Source of the DNA: Flavobacteriaceae bacterium CP2B
Lineage (GTDB): Bacteria > Bacteroidota > Bacteroidia > Flavobacteriales > Flavobacteriaceae
Reading direction: 5' to 3'
DNA length: 64,000 bases
Assembly (NCBI GenBank): GCA_001683825.1
Contig: LXTR01000038.1
Location: 62,001 to 126,000 of the forward strand
Below, one piece after another: positions 53,985 through 62,063 of this stretch. Within the stretch, counting starts at the first letter, position 1; each line of letters starts with the position of its first letter. The position numbers and the translations under genes were made by a program. The notes beneath the pieces are model-generated. The model saw nothing but the letters and a program-made list of their open reading frames with translations. It made no database searches and had not been told where the DNA came from.

Positions 53985-54008
53985 AAAGCGCCCTGCAAAG
54001 GGCGCTTT
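53985..54008. terminator. Bidirectional intrinsic terminator
   Basis: AAAGCGCCCT 53985-53994 pairs perfectly with AGGGCGCTTT 53999-54008 (10 bp, loop GCAA). It is flanked by A-rich and T-rich runs on both sides (CAAAAA before, CTTT after), so it can end both the lipoprotein transcript (plus strand) and the FKBP transcript (minus strand). Confidence 0.85.
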
Positions 54009-54041
54009 CTTATGGTATAAACCTGCTTGCAGCAGGGGTTT

Positions 54042-54473
54042 TTATGACTCGATCTCTACAACCTCCAGTTCAAAAATGAGGTCGTGTCCTGCCAGTGGAT
54101 GGTTGGCATCGATGACGATATGGTCTTCATGCACTTCTGCCACCCGCAATTGGCGTTCAGACCCGTCAGGGTTCCTGGCTACCAGCCCCATCCCCACTTC
54201 CGGTTTGATGCTGTCTGGCAATTCTTCGTTCTTGATCGCCTGGAACAATTCCTCCCTCGCTTCTCCATAGGCTTCCTCCTTAGGTATGGTGACTGTTTTC
54301 TTTTCCTTTACGGCCATGTCCAGCAACCCTTTTTCAAAACCTGGGATAAAGTTCCCCTGCCCCAGGGTTACTTTGAGGGGTTCCTTTCCTTCCGAACTGT
54401 CAAATACCTGTCCGTTTGTCAATTTTCCGGTGTAGTGCACCGCTACGGTGTCGTTTGCCTTTACTTTACTCAT
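54042..54473 (-). CDS. FKBP-type peptidyl-prolyl isomerase, SlyD-like
   Basis: 143 residues, starting MSKVKANDTVAVHYTGKLTN. The FKBP domain is split by an insert-in-flap domain: PGFEKGLLDMAVKEKKTVTI, then EEAYGEAREELFQAIKNEE and DHIVIDANHPLAGHDLIFEL, the end typical of SlyD. The His-rich metal-binding tail of E. coli SlyD is absent. It catalyses cis/trans switching of proline peptide bonds and acts as a chaperone in the cytosol (no signal peptide). Stands alone on the minus strand, and the terminator downstream is shared with the lipoprotein gene. Confidence 0.95.
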   Translation of the reverse strand: MSKVKANDTVAVHYTGKLTNGQVFDSSEGKEPLKVTLGQGNFIPGFEKGLLDMAVKEKKTVTIPKEEAYGEAREELFQAIKNEELPDSIKPEVGMGLVARNPDGSERQLRVAEVHEDHIVIDANHPLAGHDLIFELEVVEIES

Positions 54474-54641
54474 ACTACTGTACTATCTATCTGATTATCA
54501 ATTTTAATATAGGCAAAACTAGGCATTCCGCTACGGCTAAAATAATTATTTGGGAGAAATCCCGCCGATTGTGAAAATCTTAACGGTTCGTCGGGGTGAT
54601 TTTTTCCCTGTCAGCGGTACATCCGGGGAGGAATTCCGTGA

Positions 54642-55511
54642 TCAGGGTTCCCAGAACGGATCGCCTGCCGCGATAAACCGTACGGGGACTTCGGTAATAA
54701 AACCCTTGAGCCAGTCTGCGCAATACACCATCCCTCCTTCTTCCGAGATGGCGTGCCCCAACAGGACCAGCGCTTTTTTCCGGCCAGTAGCCATAGCGTC
54801 CCGCACGTATTCCACGGTTTCCCATTCATGGGTTTCCCCGATGATTAACACATCCACATCTTCCCGTTGAAGGCTGGCAATTTGCCGGGCCGAACCGGCC
54901 GCCCCCAGTACCAGTCCCACCTTGCTGAGGTCCATTTCCCGGTCGCCCACCACCCTGATTGCTGCCGAAGGGAAGGTGTTTTGAAGGCCCCGGGCAAGCG
55001 CTTCAAGGTTGGTGGGCGGCAGGCTGTAAGTATAGGGCCGCTGTGTTTCTTCATAGGCCTGCCATCCCAGTTGCCTGACCACGCCTTTGTAAATACCGTC
55101 AGGAGCTGTCTGGTGGATATGGTCGTGGAAACGAAACACAATCATGCCATGCTCTTCAATAAACCGCTGTTTGGCCTTCAAGACGCTGTCTCCTTTGAGG
55201 GCTTCTTTATCGTCAAAATGGTTGTAGTAGGTGGGCTCGTGGGTAATGACCATGTTGAGGCCCTGCGAATGGGCCATCTTAAGTACTTCCAGGGTGGCTA
55301 AAAAGGTAGTGGCAATACCCTGTACGTCCATTGCAGGGTTTCCCCCTTTAAAAGTGTCCACCGTTTCGGCCTGCCACTCAACCGTCAGGTGGTTTTTGAT
55401 CCGTTGCAGTACCTCCGCGGCCGTCAGGTTGTTTCCTGTTGGGGCCTGAGGGAAGGCCTTGATGTGGAGCAGTACGATGGCGGTGGGTACCAGCCCCAGG
55501 AGTTTCTTCAT
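54642..55511 (-). CDS. Nif3-like dinuclear-metal protein carrying a signal peptide
   Basis: 289 residues of the NIF3/YbgI family: metal ligands appear in NMVITHEPTYYNHF (His91), FRFHDHIHQTAPDG, LIIGETHEWETVEYV and VLLGHAISEEGG. Most relatives are cytosolic, but this protein begins with a hydrophobic stretch (MKKLLGLVPTAIVLLHIKAF, cut near FPQ|APT), so it appears to be exported. In the YbgI family the role is unknown; GTP cyclohydrolase-like binding has been proposed. A 130-bp gap separates it from the secreted NTF2-like gene upstream. Confidence 0.85.
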   Translation of the reverse strand: MKKLLGLVPTAIVLLHIKAFPQAPTGNNLTAAEVLQRIKNHLTVEWQAETVDTFKGGNPAMDVQGIATTFLATLEVLKMAHSQGLNMVITHEPTYYNHFDDKEALKGDSVLKAKQRFIEEHGMIVFRFHDHIHQTAPDGIYKGVVRQLGWQAYEETQRPYTYSLPPTNLEALARGLQNTFPSAAIRVVGDREMDLSKVGLVLGAAGSARQIASLQREDVDVLIIGETHEWETVEYVRDAMATGRKKALVLLGHAISEEGGMVYCADWLKGFITEVPVRFIAAGDPFWEP

Positions 55512-55585
55512 TTTTTCATCGGGTTTGTTTCCAGGTACTTTAAAGCTACGGGAATTTTCCGAAAGCGCGTGGTAGGTCGCTAAAT

Positions 55586-55609
55586 GAAAAAGAGCCCTAA
55601 CGGGCCCTT
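55586..55609 (-). terminator. Intrinsic terminator of the 55634 gene
   Basis: Read on the minus strand, AGGGCCC (55608-55602) and GGGCTCT (55597-55591) form a 7-bp stem with one G-T pair and loop GTTA, followed by TTTTTC. It lies 25 bases after the stop of the secreted NTF2-like gene. Confidence 0.75.
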
Positions 55610-55633
55610 AATCAGCTAATGTCGATAAACCGA

Positions 55634-56563
55634 TTACTTGCTGTCCAGCATCTTTGTACTGATGTAGGCGTTGGACCGGATGATTTTCCCTTCGTCATTG
55701 AAATCATGGATATAGAGGGCCGGTATAACAAACTCCTTATTGTCCGATTTCCGTGTCATCCGGAATTTCCACCAGGACTGCACTACTTTGGCATCCCCCA
55801 GGTCGTACTCCAGGTAGTCCGGGTATCCCACTTCGTCTATACTTGTAAAATCATAGGTGGCCCAAAGTTGGGTATTGCGGGCCTTGATCTCCTCCAGGCT
55901 CATGGTCTCCCCGTCAGGCAATTCCAGCGAACCAAACCGCGCCTTTTCATCAAAATAGGTATAGGCGGTTTCAAAATCACCAAATTCAAACGCGTGCATC
56001 ATTCGGCGTATCCTATTGATGTTTTCATGGTTCTTGTAAAGCGTCCCATTTTTGAGGTCATTGTCGCTTACCCATATCTCCATGGGGATACGCAGGTCAA
56101 AATAATTGATTATGGTTTTAATTTTGTTCTCATCGTTCACCACGATCAGCCGGTGCATGGGCATATCCAGTTTCACCCCGGTCTTGTTGTGTACCCCCTT
56201 GACATGGTCCCAGGTTTGTACCCAGGTACCACTTTCGTCATATTCCAGCGCATCGGGGTAGGCCCCTTTGGAGGGCTCCATCGAGAAGTAATCAAAATTC
56301 TCATTCATCCAATTCATTTGTTCCAGGAAATCTTCTTTGGTACCCGGTTTCGCATCCTTATTGGAACTGGTCCCGTTGAAGGTCTTTAGGTCCTCAGCCA
56401 GGTACGAAGCCACTTTGTCGGTATCCCCGGCCACAAATGCCGTGAACATGGCATCGACAACCTGTATGGCCGGATGCTCCCTGTAGATGGTTCCGTTTTT
56501 CTTTTTTTGGGCTGTCCCGGAAATAGAACAGAGGAAGATAATACAAAGTGCAGTTTTTTTCAT
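55634..56563 (-). CDS. Secreted protein with two NTF2/SnoaL-like domains
   Basis: 309 residues from ATG 56563 (MKKTALCIIFLCSISGTAQ signal peptide). Two tandem alpha-beta units are seen, each with the SnoaL-like pattern: VVDAMFTAFVAGDTDKVASY with Y(P)DALEYDESGTW, and NRIRRMMHAFEFGDFETAYT with YPDYLEYDLGDAKVVQSWWK. The two halves look like an internal duplication. No catalytic pair is plainly conserved. Probably a ligand-binding exported protein. Located next to the LytTR/LytS pair, which is upstream on the same strand, so possible target of that system. Confidence 0.8.
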   Translation of the reverse strand: MKKTALCIIFLCSISGTAQKKKNGTIYREHPAIQVVDAMFTAFVAGDTDKVASYLAEDLKTFNGTSSNKDAKPGTKEDFLEQMNWMNENFDYFSMEPSKGAYPDALEYDESGTWVQTWDHVKGVHNKTGVKLDMPMHRLIVVNDENKIKTIINYFDLRIPMEIWVSDNDLKNGTLYKNHENINRIRRMMHAFEFGDFETAYTYFDEKARFGSLELPDGETMSLEEIKARNTQLWATYDFTSIDEVGYPDYLEYDLGDAKVVQSWWKFRMTRKSDNKEFVIPALYIHDFNDEGKIIRSNAYISTKMLDSK

Positions 56564-56747
56564 TCTCAAGGTTTTTGGTTAGTACAAGAAAATGCCCTCC
56601 GGCATATGGGCGGCAACTAACGACTTTTAAGGATGACGAAGGGGTATGGGAGGACAGAATGCAGTGTTTATTGTCCGAAGGGCCTTATTTATTTAGCGAA
56701 GTCACAGCCAGGGGAATTCGGGGTCGTAGGGGAATTCGCCACCGGCG

Positions 56748-57509
56748 TTAAGAATCCAGCCAATCCTTGAACTCACGTGCCCTGGCTTTACTGACCACCA
56801 CCCTTTCTTTCATCGGGGGCTGCAGGTTGACCACCAGCTTTCCGTTGAAGTATTGCCTTATGTTGGTGATAGCGTCTCTGTGTGCGATGACCTGTCGGTT
56901 TAATCGGCAGAAAATGGCCGGGTCCAATTCTTCCTCCATTTCTTCCAGGGTCTTGTCCGGGAAAAATACCTGGTTCTCACGGGTATGCAGCTTCACGATG
57001 CCCCCGTCAATGTGCAGGTAGGCGATCGAATCGGTCTTGAGAGGTACCAGTTCATCCGACCGTGACACCAACAATGCAGACTTATAGGTTTTTTTCTTGA
57101 CACTTACCATGTTGAGCAGTCGCTCCATTTGCAGGTTCATGTTCGATGTCCCGTGCAACTGGGTTTTAAACTGTTTAAGGGCATCGGCCAGTTCCTGTTC
57201 TTCTATGGGTTTCAGCAGATAGTCTATGCTATGTACTTTAAAGGCTTTGAGCGCATATTGGTCATAGGCGGTGGTAAAAATGACGGGGATGGCAATGGAG
57301 ACCTTTTCAAAAATTTCAAAGGAAATACCATCGGCCAGGTGGATATCCAAAAAAACGATTTCGGCCTGGTGCGGGTTGGAAAAGAAGGCCACGGCACTCT
57401 TGACCGAATCCAATACCTCAAGAATTTCAATGCCGGGTTCCAACCTCCGGAGCAGGTAGGCCAGGTTTTCACTGGCAGCCCTTTCATCTTCTACGATCAC
57501 CGCTTTCAT
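56748..57509 (-). CDS. LytTR-type response regulator
   Basis: 253 residues. Receiver domain 1-115 with phosphate-accepting Asp55 (IVFLDIHLADG), Thr80 (VIFTTAY) and Lys100 (YLLKP); LytTR DNA-binding domain about 145-250 (YLHIDGGIVKLHTRENQ; FCRLNRQVIAHRDAI; FNGKLVVNLQPPMKERVVV). It receives phosphate from the partner LytS kinase, whose gene overlaps its start by 4 bp. LytTR regulators bind paired 10-bp sites upstream of their targets. The target genes are unknown; candidate neighbours are the secreted proteins at 55634 and 58678. Confidence 0.95.
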   Translation of the reverse strand: MKAVIVEDERAASENLAYLLRRLEPGIEILEVLDSVKSAVAFFSNPHQAEIVFLDIHLADGISFEIFEKVSIAIPVIFTTAYDQYALKAFKVHSIDYLLKPIEEQELADALKQFKTQLHGTSNMNLQMERLLNMVSVKKKTYKSALLVSRSDELVPLKTDSIAYLHIDGGIVKLHTRENQVFFPDKTLEEMEEELDPAIFCRLNRQVIAHRDAITNIRQYFNGKLVVNLQPPMKERVVVSKARAREFKDWLDS

Positions 57510-58558
57510 GCGCTCGAAATTAACGGTATTTGCACCCGGAACACCTCTTCGTCTCTGGAGATGACGATCTTTTTCTTTCGCAACAGGAAATAACGTTTAT
57601 CCAGGTTGATAAGGCCATTGCCCGTGCTTTCTACCGGAGTACTCCTGGGGTGGATTTTATTTTCAACGACCAGGAAGTCCTCCTTGGAATAAATCCTGAT
57701 CCCCAGCGGGCAACCCTTGGAGATCTCATTGTGCTTCACCGCATTCTCTACCAGTAGTTGCAAGGCCATAGGCGGGATTTCCATAGCCATGTGCCGGTCT
57801 TCTATTTGCACATCGATATGGAAACAATACTGATGGTACCGTGTTTTGATCAGGAAGGCATAGCTTTCCAGGAACTTCAGCTCGTCCCGCAAACTAACCA
57901 GGTCGCGTTCACCACTTTGCAGGATATACCGGTACATGTGTGATAATTTATTGACGAATTGGGTGGCTTCCTTATTGTCGCGGATCAGGGAGTTGAGCGT
58001 GTTTAAGGAATTAAAAAGAAAATGCGGGTTTAACTGGTTCCGCAAGGCAGTTAGCTCTTTTTGGAGGTTTTGTTGTTGTAAGCGTTCATTTTCGATGAGG
58101 TTCTCCTGGCGGATGACCAACAGGCGCAGGATCCCGGAGATAAAAAGGAGCAAGAGGTGTATCACCGCGAATACCACAAAGAGGAAACGCTCTTCCCGTA
58201 CACCGGGAACCCGTGCTACCACCCAGGGATAAAAAGCGATCAACAACGCGAGGGTGACCCCGTAAATCGACAGGTTCACCAAGACTGCCAGCGTCCTGTT
58301 GACATTTTTCGAATACTTGTAAATACGGTACTTGAAGTTCGCGTTGAATTGTAAAACAGCGTAGGAGAAGAGGAAGATAAAAACCAACCTGAAGAGCAAA
58401 TACCCAATGGTGATATCGGTAAAATTCTCGTCGGTATATGCAGGGATCCGAAACAACGAAATGGCGATAGGCAGGTTGACCAGTACGGCTACCAGGCCAG
58501 CAATTTTTAACAATTCAGATTGCGTTACCGGTTTCAAAACGAAGTTTCTAGGACTCAA
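57506..58558 (-). CDS. LytS-type sensor histidine kinase
   Basis: 350 residues. A TAA lies two codons upstream of TTG 58558 (reading LSPRNFVLKPVTQSELLKIA), so a TTG start is forced or the true start is further inside. Five to six membrane helices (about 15-40, 50-70, 90-112, 125-150) lead to the kinase domain: phospho-accepting His179 (QLNPHFLFNSLNTLNSL), N box Asn272 (LLVENAVKHN), and G box GNGLINLDKR. The layout is typical of Bacteroidota LytS/YpdA kinases. Overlaps its response regulator by 4 bp. The signal sensed is unknown. Confidence 0.93.
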   Translation of the reverse strand: MSPRNFVLKPVTQSELLKIAGLVAVLVNLPIAISLFRIPAYTDENFTDITIGYLLFRLVFIFLFSYAVLQFNANFKYRIYKYSKNVNRTLAVLVNLSIYGVTLALLIAFYPWVVARVPGVREERFLFVVFAVIHLLLLFISGILRLLVIRQENLIENERLQQQNLQKELTALRNQLNPHFLFNSLNTLNSLIRDNKEATQFVNKLSHMYRYILQSGERDLVSLRDELKFLESYAFLIKTRYHQYCFHIDVQIEDRHMAMEIPPMALQLLVENAVKHNEISKGCPLGIRIYSKEDFLVVENKIHPRSTPVESTGNGLINLDKRYFLLRKKKIVISRDEEVFRVQIPLISSA

Positions 58559-58564
58559 GAGTTA

Positions 58565-58572
58565 CAAATTTA
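58565..58572 (-). promoter_or_regulatory. Candidate -7 element for the LytS/LytTR unit
   Basis: Read on the minus strand, TAAATTTG is a perfect match to the Bacteroidota -7 sequence TAnnTTTG. It sits only about 7 bases before the TTG start at 58558, so the RNA would be nearly leaderless or the start lies further in. A matching -33 TTG was not seen at the right distance, so this is tentative. Confidence 0.35.
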
Positions 58573-58619
58573 CATTAATTTAAGCGAAGCTGGCAGGCGC
58601 TACTACCACTTGTGATAGA

Positions 58620-58653
58620 AAAAATAAGCCTCCAATCCGAAGATTGGAAGCTT
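58620..58653 (-). terminator. Intrinsic terminator of the repeat-protein gene
   Basis: AAGCCTCCAATC 58626-58637 and GATTGGAAGCTT 58642-58653 form a 12-bp stem with one mismatch and loop CGAA. On the minus strand it is followed by TTATTTTTTC. It lies 25 bases after the stop of the gene at 58678. Confidence 0.75.
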
Positions 58654-58677
58654 AACAACTTAGCCGGGCCTCATCAA

Positions 58678-59484
58678 TCAGAAGTTGTAAACGGCTTCAC
58701 TGGAAGGCAGCTCGTTAGCCTTCCAAAAATCTATTTCCTCTTCCTCCTCTATGAAAATAATCTGGTCGAGGTTAAATTCCGGTGCTGCATAAGGGTTGAA
58801 ATCCGCTGGCAGGTAGGTATTTACATCAAAACCCAGGTCCAGGGTTTCTTCCATTTCCATGTAAGGGATCTCATCCAGGTTTAACTCGGGGCGGGCATAG
58901 GGATTAAATCCTTCCGGTAGATAATCCCTGGTGTCAAAGCCTAGCAGTATAGGTTCTTCCGGCTCCAGGAATACGATTTCATCCAGGTTTGCCTCCATGC
59001 CCGCATAGGGGTTGAATCCTAGGGGGAGATATTCAGCCGTGTCAAACCCCAATCCGTCAAATTCATCCGCTTCTATATAGGTTATGGTGCTTAGGTCCGG
59101 TTCCTTTACCGCTGGGGCATAGGGATCAAAATCGGCCGGCAGGTACGCATCCACATCAAAACCGAGGTCTACCTGATCCTGCTCCTCGATAAACACAATT
59201 GCATCCAGGCACAAATCCTGTGTCGTGCTGGCCCCTTCATGGTCACATCCGTTTTTCTCAACGGTAGAAGAGGGCGCTGCCTGTTTGTTGGCTGCCAGGG
59301 TGGTTTTCCCCTGTTTTTCCACAAACAGGTCCAGGAAGATATCCTCGTGGTCCAGTGGCATTTGCACGGTCCTCGTGATAGCCTGCCTGTCAGTCGCCTT
59401 TGGCTCCTGTTGGTTGAATTTCAACACACTCAGGGACACTACGGATAAGGTTGCTGTAAGTGTTAATATGCTTGTTGTTTTCAT
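58678..59484 (-). CDS. Exported protein with four acidic 36-residue repeats
   Basis: 268 residues from ATG 59484; signal peptide MKTTSILTLTATLSVVSLSV. After a Cys-containing spacer (NGCDHEG, LCLDA), four repeats cover residues 93-238, each reading L-D-x-I-x-(Y/F)-(I/L/M)-E then acidic residues, LGFD, YLP and GFNPYA (or DFNPYA). A fifth, degenerate copy ends the protein. The repeats are acidic with fixed Tyr-Leu-Pro and Phe-x-Pro-Tyr, suggesting short beta hairpins that bind cations or a partner. It lies just upstream of the LytS gene in the same direction, with 120 bp between, and may be its target or ligand. Confidence 0.75.
   Translation of the reverse strand: MKTTSILTLTATLSVVSLSVLKFNQQEPKATDRQAITRTVQMPLDHEDIFLDLFVEKQGKTTLAANKQAAPSSTVEKNGCDHEGASTTQDLCLDAIVFIEEQDQVDLGFDVDAYLPADFDPYAPAVKEPDLSTITYIEADEFDGLGFDTAEYLPLGFNPYAGMEANLDEIVFLEPEEPILLGFDTRDYLPEGFNPYARPELNLDEIPYMEMEETLDLGFDVNTYLPADFNPYAAPEFNLDQIIFIEEEEEIDFWKANELPSSEAVYNF
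58771..59208 (-). repeat. Four repeats in the 58678 gene (36-38 codons each)
   Basis: The unit is 38, 36, 36 and 36 codons long. The strongest columns are GFD, YLP and F(D/N)PYA. DNA identity is lower than for the 26339 repeats, so the duplication is older. Confidence 0.8.
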
Positions 59485-59757
59485 GACGCTAATTTTTCGT
59501 GATTCGTTGTTTTGCGGATTCTTACTTTTAAATCCGGTACAAAGATATCCGAACACCCCTGCTGCATATACCTCAATCTGATCCAACCGTCTAAATGTTA
59601 AAGTGAACCGTCCATTTTGGGGGATGAATTTTTTTGAATGTCATAAATGGAAGGTTTCCAGGGGGTTACTTTGGTGTTGACAGGCATCCGAAATGGGCCT
59701 GAATCCCATTTTTTGAGCAACAAAAAAGGGTGTACTTTTGCCAAAACCGCAACCGGC

Positions 59758-61011
59758 ATGGACAAGGGGCTTTCACATTGGATCTATGAAAAATTATTGG
59801 GATTGGGCCTTAGCCAAGGCGCTTCCGAATTCCTGAACCTGCTTATTTTGCTCCTGGGCAGCCTCATCCTGGCATTGCTGCTCGATTTTATTATCTGGAA
59901 AATACTGCGCCTGGTTACCACCACCATGGCGCGTAGAAGCAAGACCAATTTTGATGACATCCTCGTATTTAATAGGGTTCCCCGGTACATTGCCCATGTG
60001 ATTCCGCTCGTATTGCTCCTGGAACTGATCCCACTGATCTTTGTCGATTACCCCTATTGGGAATCGTTGACACTGAAGACGTTCCAGATCCTGGGGATTC
60101 TCCTTGCCCTGCAGATTACCAAGCGTGTGCTTCGCAGTGTGCGCGACTACCTGAAGACCCTACCGCGTTTCAAGGACAAGCCCATAGAAAGCTATGTACA
60201 GGTTTTTATGATCTTCGCCTGGGTAACCGGGATCCTGACCATTTTTGCCGTAATGACCGGGACGACCATTTGGAAGTTCTTTACCGCCCTGGGGGCGGCT
60301 TCCGCAATTATCCTGTTGATTTTTAAAGACTCTATCCTGGGGCTGGTGGCCAGTATTCAGGTGAGCGCCAATGATATGGTTCGCATAGGGGATTGGATCA
60401 CCTTTCAGAAGTATGGGGCCGATGGGGATGTCATTGAGATCAACCTGGCGACGGTCAAAGTGCAAAATTTTGACAAGACCATTACAACCATCCCCACCTA
60501 TGCCCTCATATCCGACTCCTTCCAGAACTGGAGGGGGATGCAGGAGGCCGGTGGCCGCCGTATCAAGAGGGCGCTGGTGCTAAGGCAGGAGACGGTTCGT
60601 TTCCTCTCGGGGGAAGACGTGGAACGCCTGAAGAAAATCCAACTGATCTCCGATTACCTCATACAGCGAAATAGCAAGATCCAGGAATACAACCAGCAGC
60701 AGGAGGCAGACAAATCGCTGGCCATCAATGGCCGCAACCTGACGAACCTGGGGGTTTTCCGGAAATACGTGGAGACGTATCTAGAAAAACATTCGGCCAT
60801 CAATAAGAAAATGACCCTGATGTGCCGCCAGCTGCCCCCTACTCCCCAGGGGCTCCCCCTGGAGATCTATGCCTTTAGCAGCGACAAGCGCTGGGAGAAC
60901 TATGAATATATCATGGCAGATATCTTCGACCACCTGCTGGCAGCCCTCCCCTATTTTGAACTGGAAGTCTTTGAATTGCCTACTTCGTTGAAGTCACGGG
61001 AACCTGCATGA
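59758..61011 (+). CDS. MscS-family mechanosensitive channel, YbdG-like
   Basis: 417 residues from ATG 59758 (MDKGLSHWIYEKLLGLG). Four to five hydrophobic helices lead to the pore helix and cytosolic MscS domain: TTIWKFFTALGAASAIILLI, KDSILGLVASIQVSANDMVR, IGDWITFQKYGADGDVIEI, and TTIPTYALISDSFQNWRGMQ. The order and the long C-terminal domain are those of YbdG, a channel-like protein opened by osmotic stress and linked to glutamate release in enteric bacteria. It overlaps the 3' end of the convergent exporter gene by 61 bp. An earlier frame start at 59647 lacks family-like sequence. Confidence 0.9.
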   Translation: MDKGLSHWIYEKLLGLGLSQGASEFLNLLILLLGSLILALLLDFIIWKILRLVTTTMARRSKTNFDDILVFNRVPRYIAHVIPLVLLLELIPLIFVDYPYWESLTLKTFQILGILLALQITKRVLRSVRDYLKTLPRFKDKPIESYVQVFMIFAWVTGILTIFAVMTGTTIWKFFTALGAASAIILLIFKDSILGLVASIQVSANDMVRIGDWITFQKYGADGDVIEINLATVKVQNFDKTITTIPTYALISDSFQNWRGMQEAGGRRIKRALVLRQETVRFLSGEDVERLKKIQLISDYLIQRNSKIQEYNQQQEADKSLAINGRNLTNLGVFRKYVETYLEKHSAINKKMTLMCRQLPPTPQGLPLEIYAFSSDKRWENYEYIMADIFDHLLAALPYFELEVFELPTSLKSREPA

Positions 61012-62006
61012 CCCTCGGGACGAATAGAAGCATTGACCTGGCCTGCCGCTGGGCCCCTGTTCACTGGCTCGTCCGTTTTGCTGCGGAACCTTGAAAACAA
61101 CACCCGCTTTTTACTGGTATTGATGAAGTACACCCCCGTGAGCAATACCAGGGCGGCTACAATGGATTGGAGGGTGACGGTTTCATCCAGGAAGTACCAT
61201 CCCAGGAACAGCGCCACAATAGGGTTCACATAGGTGGAGGTGGCCACTTTTTCCGGAGAGACCCTTTTGAGGAGGTAGTTAAATGCGGTAAAGGCCACGA
61301 TGCTCCCGAAAAGCACCAGGAGCGTCATGGAGAGCCATACCGGGAAGCTCCAGGCCACAGGCGACTTCCAGGTTTCCCCCAGGAGCGGGCTTACCAGCAA
61401 AAGCACCACCCCCGCCGTGAACATCTGGTACCCTGTATTCACAAAATAATTGGAAGGCAGTTTCACCCGGGCGACAAATAAACTGCCATAGGCCCAGCTC
61501 ATCATACAGGCAAAGATCATGATGATCCCGATCACGGAGTTTTCGCGGCTTACCACCTGTTTCTGGCTCACCAGCAAATAGATGCCGATGATACCCAGGA
61601 TCACGCCGAACACCGACATGGTCTTGATGGGTTTGCCTTCAAATACACGCATCATTAGTAATACAACCAGGGGCTGCGCTGCGATTTCCAGGGCTGCAAA
61701 ACCACTGTCCACATATTTCAGGGCCCACACCACTACACCGTTGCCGAAGGAAAGGAAGAGGAAACCCGCGATGACGGTATTCCTGAGTTCCCTTTTATCA
61801 ATTTTAAGGGAAATGCCAAGGATCTTGCAGAGGGTGAAAATCAGGAGGCCGGCCATGCTGAAACGGATCCCGGCCAACATAAAAGGGGCCAGTTCGGATA
61901 CCGCGATCTTGTTGAGCAGGTAAGTGGATCCCCATATCACATAGATCGCAAAAAAGGCTAAAACCAAAAGCGTTGTGGAGGAAGGTTTGCCGGAACGTTT
62001 TTTCAT
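60951..62006 (-). CDS. EamA/DMT superfamily exporter
   Basis: 351 residues from ATG 62006. Ten hydrophobic helices in two EamA halves: FFAIYVIWGSTYLLNKIAVS (family start WGSTY), ALKYVDSGFAALEIAAQPLV, MMSWAYGSLFVARVKL, and FTAFNYLLKRVSPEKVATST then YVNPIVALFLGWYFLDETVT. Members export amino acids, nucleobases or drugs. The last 45 residues are polar and extend over the end of the MscS gene, which is unusual. It probably lies in one message with the downstream-strand neighbour permease at 62064, 57 bp upstream. Confidence 0.92.
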   Translation of the reverse strand: MKKRSGKPSSTTLLVLAFFAIYVIWGSTYLLNKIAVSELAPFMLAGIRFSMAGLLIFTLCKILGISLKIDKRELRNTVIAGFLFLSFGNGVVVWALKYVDSGFAALEIAAQPLVVLLMMRVFEGKPIKTMSVFGVILGIIGIYLLVSQKQVVSRENSVIGIIMIFACMMSWAYGSLFVARVKLPSNYFVNTGYQMFTAGVVLLLVSPLLGETWKSPVAWSFPVWLSMTLLVLFGSIVAFTAFNYLLKRVSPEKVATSTYVNPIVALFLGWYFLDETVTLQSIVAALVLLTGVYFINTSKKRVLFSRFRSKTDEPVNRGPAAGQVNASIRPEGHAGSRDFNEVGNSKTSSSK

Positions 62007-62063
62007 GAGGCCTGAATCAGCCTTCAATATTACGCATAGCATTCCAGATTTTCCATGGCAAAC

